64,000 nucleotides of DNA from Candidatus Delongbacteria bacterium (GTDB lineage: Bacteria; CAIWAD01): contig JBAYTZ010000006.1 in NCBI GenBank assembly GCA_041675285.1, positions 186,001 to 250,000 of the forward strand, written 5' to 3'. The notes below the pieces were generated by a model. That model saw only the letters and a program-made list of their open reading frames with translations. It had not been told where the DNA came from and did no database searches. Positions within the stretch are counted from its first letter, which is position 1, and each line of letters opens with the position of its first letter. Of the stretch, positions 58,422 through 64,000 are shown in pieces. The translations under genes and the position numbers were made by a program.

Positions 58422-58910
58422 TCAAGTGGTCTTGGGCGCACCCAGGCACGCCTGGGTGGCGTTGTCGAGGTGCTGGACGGCGTCGTCCTGGAGCGAGGCA
58501 TCCCGTGCGCCGGCCGGATCCATTACGCGGATGAGCTCGCGCGCAGCAGCGATCTCCTGCAGCATGATCATGGCCCGCGCGATACCGGGGGCCCGGGCTG
58601 CCCGTGCGTCCAGGCTGGCCCCTTCGGCCACTCGCTCGGCCAGGACGCTGGACTCCAGCACGCCCATCTCGCCCGTGCCCTGGATGGCTTCGGCCACCAG
58701 CTTCAGGGCAGCCGCGGCCGCCTCAGACGTTTGGGCCGTGGCCTGAGATGCGTCCAGTAGTCCTCTGTTGAGGTTGGCGCGCCAGGCGGTGCGGTCCTCC
58801 TTGACGGCAGCACGGGCCGCGCGGCGGGCCAGGACAGTGGTCAGCGCACCGACGAACAGGGGCGTGAACACGCAGGCAGTGACGACGGTAGACGTGGAAA
58901 GGGTGATCAC
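58422..58910 (-). CDS. Single-pass membrane protein
   Basis: The GTG at 58910 overlaps the previous stop and has AGGAG 7 nt upstream. The 162-residue protein has one N-terminal membrane helix (TVVTACVFTPLFVGALTTVL) and a helical cytoplasmic part. Possible membrane anchor of an early complex; unknown. Confidence 0.62.
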   Translation of the reverse strand: MITLSTSTVVTACVFTPLFVGALTTVLARRAARAAVKEDRTAWRANLNRGLLDASQATAQTSEAAAAALKLVAEAIQGTGEMGVLESSVLAERVAEGASLDARAARAPGIARAMIMLQEIAAARELIRVMDPAGARDASLQDDAVQHLDNATQACLGAPKTT

Positions 58911-59209
58911 TGGGCGTCTCCTTTGCAGCTCAGGATGAAGGCCGCTAGGTCCCGGGGCAGGTAGAGGACGGTGCTGCAGATCTTGCGCGCGGGCAGGCTC
59001 TTGCTTTGGGCGTAGCGCCAGGACTGGAGCGTTTTGGGTTGCTGGTGGAGAACCAGGGCGGCCTCTGCCTCGGTCAGCAGGGCCGGCGGGTGCGTGGTGT
59101 CGTGTCCCAGCTGCAGGTGGATGTCGTGGACCAGGGCCAGTATCTGGGACTCCAGGGCCAGCGCCTTCTCGTCCACGGGCGTGGGCATGACAAATGGCTT
59201 GGCCTTCAT
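58907..59209 (-). CDS. Excisionase-like HTH protein
   Basis: This 100-residue protein starts at MKAKPFVMPTPVDEKALALE. The C-terminal MerR/HTH_17-like domain reads LLTEAEAALVLHQQPKTLQS, WRYAQSKSLPARKICSTVLY, LPRDLAAFI. Such proteins act as excisionases or regulators beside phage recombinases. Confidence 0.7.
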   Translation of the reverse strand: MKAKPFVMPTPVDEKALALESQILALVHDIHLQLGHDTTHPPALLTEAEAALVLHQQPKTLQSWRYAQSKSLPARKICSTVLYLPRDLAAFILSCKGDAQ

Positions 59210-59610
59210 GCGAGGTAATCCTCGGGCCGGGTGGGATCCGCCTGGAGCTTTTTCCCGTCCTGGTTGGGCAAGGTGTTGGGCAGGTAAATAGGCAGGCCCA
59301 GCCCAAGGGCTTCGTCGTACTCCGCGCGGCAACCTTCGCTGTCCCACCAGTTGCCGGCCATGAGCACGGCATCGCACGTGGCCAGGAGGCCCATCGTGCC
59401 CGCCAGCCAGAAGCTCTCGGGGATATCCTGCAGGAGCAGATCAAACCCGGCCGTGTTCACGGTCGGCATGACCGGGTACCAGCCGGCCCGCGCGGCCGCC
59501 ACGCCGGCCAGGCGCGCGGCCTGGATGTTGAGATCCATGATGCCCCGGGTAGTGGCCCGGTACGGGTGGGCGATGTAGAGGCGCGGGGGGCGATGGATAG
59601 GCATGGACAT
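59206..59610 (-). CDS. DUF4406 / nucleoside deoxyribosyltransferase-like protein
   Basis: This 134-residue protein has RLYIAHPYRATTRGIMDLNI, AARAGWYPVMPTVNTAGFD and CDAVLMAGNWWDSEGCRAEY, DEALGLGLPIYLP. This is the pattern of DUF4406 and related nucleoside 2-deoxyribosyltransferases; the W-x-x-S-x-G-x-x-x-E motif is present. AAGGAGACGG precedes the ATG. Confidence 0.8.
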   Translation of the reverse strand: MSMPIHRPPRLYIAHPYRATTRGIMDLNIQAARLAGVAAARAGWYPVMPTVNTAGFDLLLQDIPESFWLAGTMGLLATCDAVLMAGNWWDSEGCRAEYDEALGLGLPIYLPNTLPNQDGKKLQADPTRPEDYLA

Positions 59611-59722
59611 GGGTCGCCGTCTCCTTGGTCGTTTCCTTACAAGGGCGCGGGAAAACAGGCCAAAGGGGACAGGGGGTGCGGAAAAAGTGCAGGGAAGTTG
59701 TGGTCGGCGATTGCGCAGTTCT

Positions 59723-59759
59723 AAAACAGAAAAGGCCCCGTCCAGGTTCGGCGGGGCCT
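59723..59759 (-). terminator. Rho-independent terminator
   Basis: The 8 bp stem CGGGGCCT/AGGCCCCG (59752-59759 with 59733-59740, 11-base loop) is followed on the minus strand by TTTTCTGTTTT. It ends transcripts coming leftward from the Fic gene or from the promoter at 59853-59881. Confidence 0.82.
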
Positions 59760-59846
59760 CTCTGTGACGACTCGCAGCGGGGGGGTTGCGGCGAGTCGCC
59801 CTAACGCACAGTGCCTATGGTGGAGAGTGCGTGTTCGCGTTGAAGG
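59723..59846 (-). ncRNA. Possible short RNA or attenuated leader
   Basis: The promoter at 59853-59881 and terminator at 59723-59759 would bound a transcript of about 125 bases. It holds a first hairpin (CGACTCGC 59768-59775 with GCGAGTCG 59791-59798) and the terminator hairpin. It may be a stand-alone small RNA or a leader where antitermination controls the early operon. Confidence 0.45.
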
Positions 59847-59852
59847 CGGAAG

Positions 59853-59881
59853 AGAGTACAGTTCGGATTGACATTTGTCAA
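59853..59881 (-). promoter_or_regulatory. Sigma70-type promoter candidate
   Basis: On the minus strand TTGACA (59881-59876), 17 bases, TACTCT (59858-59853). The -35 box lies in the palindrome TTGACATTTGTCAA (59868-59881), which could be an operator. Confidence 0.6.
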
Positions 59882-59984
59882 GTGGAGTGGTTGGGAAAAT
59901 CTGAATCAACGCTACCTCTTAGCAAGATAGCCTTTCTTGAGACCAGCTTAGCATTTCATTCTTCTTGGTCAAATCTCACTTATT

Positions 59985-61142
59985 TTACGTCATTGATGGC
60001 GCTCTAAACGCAAGAATAGTTTCCTTCTTTGCACGATATACACCAGCGTCTAGATTAATTAAGCCGCTCTCCACAAGCACTCTTAGATCTCTCGTCAGGG
60101 TTCTACCGTCTATATTAAGGTAATACTCTGCCATTCGACCTGAGATTGCTGGAATCTCACTTTGTTTACATCCCTTTTCTGTGCTTGAAATGTCGAGAGC
60201 CAATCGTCGCCGTCTAACGTCAGCAAAGGAGTTTTTATCGCTGAAATGACTATGAACATAATTTCTCCACGCCATTTCCCATTGCTGATTCCAAATCAAA
60301 TCAATCTGAGATTTCAGCTCATCCAATAATCCAAGAACTGCGTATCTAATGAAATTCATTAATCCATTTCTCGTTTTACTGGCATGGTCCAGCTTTCGAT
60401 AATAATCGGACCTTGTCATATTGTAATGATTACTTAATAAATGAGTAGAGACTGCAGGAACTCCAGCTGCGGTTAAAATTGTATGTTCAATGATACGCGC
60501 AGTTCTTCCATTTCCATCTCCAAACGGATGTATCCACGCAATGTAGACATGTGATATGATTGCTTTTAAAATCGAATAAACTATTCTGTCATTGTTGTCA
60601 CATTCAAAATCATCACTATTCAGCCACTCCATGAGTTTTCTCAATAAATATTCGCACTCCTCATATGGGGCTCCTCTATAAGCGCCTACTACAACGCTAT
60701 GCTTTCTAATTTCACCGGGGATGACTCCCTCATCAAGCTCAAGTTCCTGTAAAATGTCTCTATTAATGTCGCACACGTAATCATAACTCAATAACGGAAC
60801 AACTCCATCTATAACGCCCTTATCTATCCTTGTACATATCTCTATTATGTTCTCAATTTCAGTCTTAAGATACTCCCTTGATGGAGGGACTTTAAGTTTG
60901 CCATCTAGATGATCTCTCACTTCTTGTTCAGACAGAGTGTTTCCCTCTATGGCGGTAGTAGCAAGGACGCCTTTGGCCAGATACAACTTATACAATTCTT
61001 TGGCTGTTGCAGGCCACAACGGGACATTTGCAATATGTTCAATCTTTGATTTACATTCGCCCAGCATCAACCATAGCCTCGGATCAGCATCCTGCATATT
61101 GATACTGAAGTTAATCCAAGGGTGTGTTGTCTCGTGTCTCAT
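59985..61142 (-). CDS. Fic-domain protein (AMPylase-like)
   Basis: This 385-residue protein starts at MRHETTHPWINFSINMQDAD, with GAGG 6 nt upstream; a TTG 42 bases earlier is an alternative start. Catalytic HPFGDGNGRTAR is intact at residues 205-216. TTAIEG at 62-67 matches the N-terminal inhibitory (S/T)xxxE(G/N) motif, so it is an autoinhibited class II Fic. The C-terminus has a winged-helix-like region (YYLNIDGRTLTRDLRVLVES). AT-rich, unlike the phage; likely imported. May modify a host or phage protein. Confidence 0.88.
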   Translation of the reverse strand: MRHETTHPWINFSINMQDADPRLWLMLGECKSKIEHIANVPLWPATAKELYKLYLAKGVLATTAIEGNTLSEQEVRDHLDGKLKVPPSREYLKTEIENIIEICTRIDKGVIDGVVPLLSYDYVCDINRDILQELELDEGVIPGEIRKHSVVVGAYRGAPYEECEYLLRKLMEWLNSDDFECDNNDRIVYSILKAIISHVYIAWIHPFGDGNGRTARIIEHTILTAAGVPAVSTHLLSNHYNMTRSDYYRKLDHASKTRNGLMNFIRYAVLGLLDELKSQIDLIWNQQWEMAWRNYVHSHFSDKNSFADVRRRRLALDISSTEKGCKQSEIPAISGRMAEYYLNIDGRTLTRDLRVLVESGLINLDAGVYRAKKETILAFRAPSMT

Positions 61143-61284
61143 AGCTTGCCTCACGGATTGCTCATGTAAATCATTGTCAATCAAATTGTTTCACCGATTC
61201 TTGCTCATCGGGTTGCAGGCACATTGAATTTATCTTGTTTGATCATTGCAATGTCAAGTCATTCTGTTCCTTTCTGACTTTGTT

Positions 61285-61770
61285 TCAAATCGAGACTCGT
61301 TCAGACAGCTGTCCCTTTGAAATGGACCGACCGCCACCAGAGGCGCGAACCACTGAGGGGTGCTTTGGGTAAAGCACCTGCCAGTTTGTCCCAACGACAA
61401 CCATTAAAGCTGTTGCTGGCCAAAGGAAAACGGCCCGGGGTCCATGCTTCCCTTTCACTTTCATCTCGTGCATCTCATTATGCAAGAGGATCATGCCAGC
61501 CCGACGAAAGACGCTCCATGCGGCATGGCGCCCTGAGCGGCGCAGGCCGGCACGGTCATGTGCGATACGGGCTTGGCGGACCAGCTCATCCAACCACCTC
61601 TCCTCTTCGCTGGGCTGGCTGCAGAACTGCTTGACGGCATCGAGGTACGTGTAGCCCAGATCATCTTCACCGAAAGCGGCTAGGTACTCCCAGTTGGTCC
61701 AATGCGGATCCGTGTTACGGTTCTCGCGCTTGGGCGTTGTGGCGACACGCTTCTTCCTGGGCGTCGACAT
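61285..61770 (-). CDS. Unknown protein
   Basis: This 161-residue protein has a basic N-terminus (MSTPRKKRVATTPKREN) and contains GYTYLDAVKQFCSQPSEEER, AAWSVFRRAGMILLHNEMHE. GC-rich phage gene, right of the Fic insertion. No family recognised. Confidence 0.62.
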   Translation of the reverse strand: MSTPRKKRVATTPKRENRNTDPHWTNWEYLAAFGEDDLGYTYLDAVKQFCSQPSEEERWLDELVRQARIAHDRAGLRRSGRHAAWSVFRRAGMILLHNEMHEMKVKGKHGPRAVFLWPATALMVVVGTNWQVLYPKHPSVVRASGGGRSISKGQLSERVSI

Positions 61771-61776
61771 GGGCCC

Positions 61777-62403
61777 TCACTGGTTTCGATCTGCCAGCAG
61801 TTCTCGCTGCAGGTGAATGGCCTGCTCCAGCACCCAGGCCATGAGCGGGCGCTCCAGCCGGCTGGGCCAGGCCCTGCGCAGCTGGGCATGGGCCGGAAGC
61901 GCAAGCAGGCGCTGCAGCGCCTCCTCGAGCCTCTGGGGTGTCACGGCCAAGAGCCGGCGCAGCCGCACGGTGAGCGGCTGCGGGGACCCGGCTAGGACCA
62001 GGACCTGGATGACAGAGCGCAGGTGCGCGCCGATGTGGGGCGGCGGGCTGCCCCGGACCAGGGCCACGATGGCCGCGGCCTCCTCCTCCAGCATGCGGGA
62101 GCGCTCTACCATCAGGGTCTGCTGCACGGCCCGGGTCAGGTAGTTGCGCGCACGGATCCGCGCGGCCCGCCCGACGTCGTCACCGTCCACCAGGACCTGG
62201 CGGCGCTGCAGGTCCGCGCGCCGGCGCGTCAGCCAGTAGGCGGACTGCAGGTCCTCCCATCGGAAGCCCGCCAGGTGCTCGAGCACGGTCTCCATGGGCA
62301 GCGCCTCGCGGTCCAGGATGGCCAGGATCTCCCACACCGCTGGCGTCTCCAGGTAAACCCTGCTGGGCCCGGCCAGCCGGCCCTCTCCTCCATCACTGGG
62401 CAT
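61777..62403 (-). CDS. Unknown helical protein coupled to the ATPase
   Basis: This 208-residue protein starts at MPSDGGEGRLAGPSRVYLET and overlaps the ATPase gene stop. Helical and Arg/Leu-rich (VWEILAILDREALPMETVLE, RLRRLLAVTPQRLEEALQRL). It may be a partner of the ATPase; unknown. Confidence 0.62.
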   Translation of the reverse strand: MPSDGGEGRLAGPSRVYLETPAVWEILAILDREALPMETVLEHLAGFRWEDLQSAYWLTRRRADLQRRQVLVDGDDVGRAARIRARNYLTRAVQQTLMVERSRMLEEEAAAIVALVRGSPPPHIGAHLRSVIQVLVLAGSPQPLTVRLRRLLAVTPQRLEEALQRLLALPAHAQLRRAWPSRLERPLMAWVLEQAIHLQRELLADRNQ

Positions 62404-63748
62404 GGCCGGCCTCCAGTTGCAGGTCCCGCTGCAGGACTTCGCCGTCCACGATGTGGATCCCAATCTCCTCGCTGGTGGCCAGCTCGAACAGGACCAGGAC
62501 GTCGTGCTCGGCCGCCCAGGCCTTCACGCGTTCGCGCGTCCGCTCAGTCATCATGGACGCTTCGCGCAGCGCCAGGAACTTCAGCCGCGGGTGCATGGCC
62601 GCGCCCATGGCCAGCGACACCTCCAGGCGTTCGGCGTCGGACGCCTGGGCAAAGGGCCGGTTCCGGTAGCGGATGGTCCCGTCTTCCGTAATGGCCAGGC
62701 CTTCGATAGGCAGCTTGGCGGCCAGCAGCACGGCGGCGATCTCGTCGTTGACCGCGTCGTAGTTCCGGGTCAGGGCTTCGCTCTTCTTCTGCAGGCGGTC
62801 CACTTCCGCCTCTTCCTCGCGGTACCGCTTGGCCGCCTGGGCGAGGGCGTTGTCGGACTCGGCCGTTTCCAGCTTGTACATCAGGGCCTGCAGGCCTGGG
62901 TCCGGCAGCTCGGCCACGGCCGTCCGCTTGTCCTTGCCCTGCGTCACCAGATCCTCTACGCGGGCCCGCGCCGCCTCCAACTCGCCCTCCAAGCGCTTCA
63001 CGTCGGCCTTGGCTTTGGCATGGTCGTCGTAGAGGGCCTGCAGCTCCTGGCGCACCTTGTCGTTCGCCACTTGCACCTGGCGCGCCGCCTCGATCTGGCG
63101 GTTCAGCTCGGTCAGGCTGACTTCCGCCCGCACCGTAGCCTCGGGCGGAACCAAGGCTTCCAGGCGCACTTCGGCCTTCCGTTGGTCGCGGTTCACGTCC
63201 GTGCGCTCGTCATAGAAGACCTGGCGCTTGGCTTTCAGCGCATCGATGGGTGCCCGCACGCCAGCCAGGTCCACCATCACCTTGGCCTGCGCCTCGGGCT
63301 TCATGCGAAGGAACTCGCTGGGGTCGAAGCACAGAGTGTTGAAGAAGCCGTCCAGGATGGCTTGGGGACTGGGGAACGTGCCTTTGTCCGGGGTCCAGAT
63401 TCTCAGGCCCCAGCCGCCCTCCGCCGAGATAGTGCGTGTCACACGGATCCGCCGCGGGCTGTTCGCCCGGGCGTCGTCCGCCGGCGCCATGTCCAGCGTG
63501 ATGACGGCCTTGTCCGCGTCGTCGTGCACGGGCTCGTCGTTCTGATGCAGGGCCTTGGCGCCGCCCAGGGCCGTCCAGATGGCCTTGATGACGCTGGACT
63601 TGCCCTCCCCGTTTTCGCCCGAAATCTCCAGGGCGTGGGCCGCGGGATCAATGGCCAGGCGCACGGCCTTCAGGCGCAGGAAGTTCTCGGCCGCCAGTCC
63701 GATGATGCGGTAGCTGTCGGCAATCACGTGGGGTTTCTTCTCAGCCAC
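62393..63748 (-). CDS. Rad50/SbcC-like AAA ATPase
   Basis: This 451-residue protein has a GTG start (VAEKKPHVIADSYRIIGLAA) with AAGGAGG 6 nt upstream. Walker A is GENGEGKSS (ISGENGEGKSSVIKAIWTAL), followed by a coiled-coil middle (ELNRQIEAARQVQVANDKVR, KADVKRLEGELEAARARVED) and a C-terminal Walker B-like region (MHPRLKFLALREASMMTERT). Fits a short Rad50/RecF-type protein for phage recombination with the PD-(D/E)XK nuclease at 42.4 kb. Confidence 0.85.
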   Translation of the reverse strand: MAEKKPHVIADSYRIIGLAAENFLRLKAVRLAIDPAAHALEISGENGEGKSSVIKAIWTALGGAKALHQNDEPVHDDADKAVITLDMAPADDARANSPRRIRVTRTISAEGGWGLRIWTPDKGTFPSPQAILDGFFNTLCFDPSEFLRMKPEAQAKVMVDLAGVRAPIDALKAKRQVFYDERTDVNRDQRKAEVRLEALVPPEATVRAEVSLTELNRQIEAARQVQVANDKVRQELQALYDDHAKAKADVKRLEGELEAARARVEDLVTQGKDKRTAVAELPDPGLQALMYKLETAESDNALAQAAKRYREEEAEVDRLQKKSEALTRNYDAVNDEIAAVLLAAKLPIEGLAITEDGTIRYRNRPFAQASDAERLEVSLAMGAAMHPRLKFLALREASMMTERTRERVKAWAAEHDVLVLFELATSEEIGIHIVDGEVLQRDLQLEAGHAQ

Positions 63749-64000
63749 CGGCCACCTCCTTCTCCAGGTCCTGCAGGTGGGCCATGGTGGACCAGGTGCG
63801 ATGGAGTGTTTCATGGTAGGCGTGGTCTTCCGGCAGGGCTCGCTGGGCGGCAGCCTTGAAGTTGGAGTAGTCCACCCGCTCCATGAGCACGCCCATCACC
63901 GTCTGCAGCCGCGCGAAGTTGATCACAACGCGCCAGCGATAGTCCGCCCGCGGGGTCTCCAGGATACCGCCCAAATAGCACTTGGGACCTATCTGCTCAT
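63741..64000 (-). CDS. Unknown protein, N-terminus cut off
   Basis: The frame is open to the right edge (IGPKCYLGGILETPRADYRW, then ARLQTVMGVLMERVDYSNFK). It overlaps the ATPase start. Pattern resembles a small phage protein family of unknown function. Confidence 0.65.
   Translation of the reverse strand, partial: EQIGPKCYLGGILETPRADYRWRVVINFARLQTVMGVLMERVDYSNFKAAAQRALPEDHAYHETLHRTWSTMAHLQDLEKEVAGG

Larger units (their letters stand above)
59611..59984. other. Leader and intergenic region between the Fic gene and the early operon
   Basis: No gene. Contains a promoter (59881-59853, minus), a hairpin, and a terminator ahead of the early operon; see separate entries. Confidence 0.7.

Noticed and set aside
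59733..59759. tRNA-like T-arm (GGTTCG)
   Set aside because: The stem-loop with a U tract is a terminator; no other tRNA arms are present.

Overview
The window is a high-G+C contractile-tailed phage or prophage genome (Caudoviricetes, myovirus type) in which almost every gene is read leftwards on the minus strand. Strong GGAGG-type ribosome binding sites and ATGA/GTGA start-stop overlaps suit a bacterial phage. The host cannot be named from the sequence. Both ends are cut inside phage genes. I saw no tRNA, rRNA, CRISPR array or recognisable endolysin.

Right part, about 41.5-64 kb: early and accessory genes. From right to left these are a Rad50/SbcC-like ATPase, a Fic protein on an AT-rich island, a leader with promoter, hairpin and terminator, then a dense operon of small genes including a DUF4406 protein, an excisionase-like HTH, an HU-like protein, a cytosine-5 DNA methyltransferase, a C10 (streptopain-like) peptidase, a Zn-ribbon protein, a MazG-like protein and a DEDDh exonuclease. 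A complete hybrid sensor histidine kinase (45.2-48.5 kb, plus strand) interrupts this operon. A coiled-coil/HTH regulator, an operator-like repeat cluster, a RecB/Cas4-like PD-(D/E)XK nuclease and a candidate small terminase follow.

Middle part, about 29.8-41 kb: an island between the candidate small terminase (41.5 kb) and the large terminase (29.7 kb). It starts at the left with a Xer-type tyrosine recombinase. Most of it is AT-rich, with small leftward genes, several of them followed by integron attC-like sites (31.1, 32.1, 38.8 and 39.6 kb, plus degenerate ones). The site at 39602-39661 closely resembles the aadA-type attC of mobile integrons. Cassette genes look like defence, stress or unknown functions: DUF2971, DUF4062, an Abi_C protein, a 4-fold beta-flower protein, an AT-rich membrane protein, and a three-gene unit that may be a toxin-antitoxin-chaperone operon. 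The recombinase lacks the IntI-specific insertion and lies at the end where the array terminates, so this is best described as a cluster of attC cassettes captured by a phage.

Left part, 1-29.7 kb: packaging, head and tail genes in near P2/Mu order. These are large terminase, portal, a 1460-residue MuF head protein with extra enzymatic-looking domains, a D12-class adenine methyltransferase fused to prohead protease and scaffold, decoration protein, capsid, connectors, sheath, tube, tail chaperone with a -1 frameshift site, tape measure, and baseplate genes U/N-like, D, V, W, J, I, then fibres and a beta-helix tailspike.

The features most worth following up are the attC island between the terminase genes, the methyltransferase-protease-scaffold fusion with apparent nested starts, the MuF-kinase-like fusion, the phage-borne histidine kinase, and the short promoter-terminator transcript at 59.7-59.9 kb.
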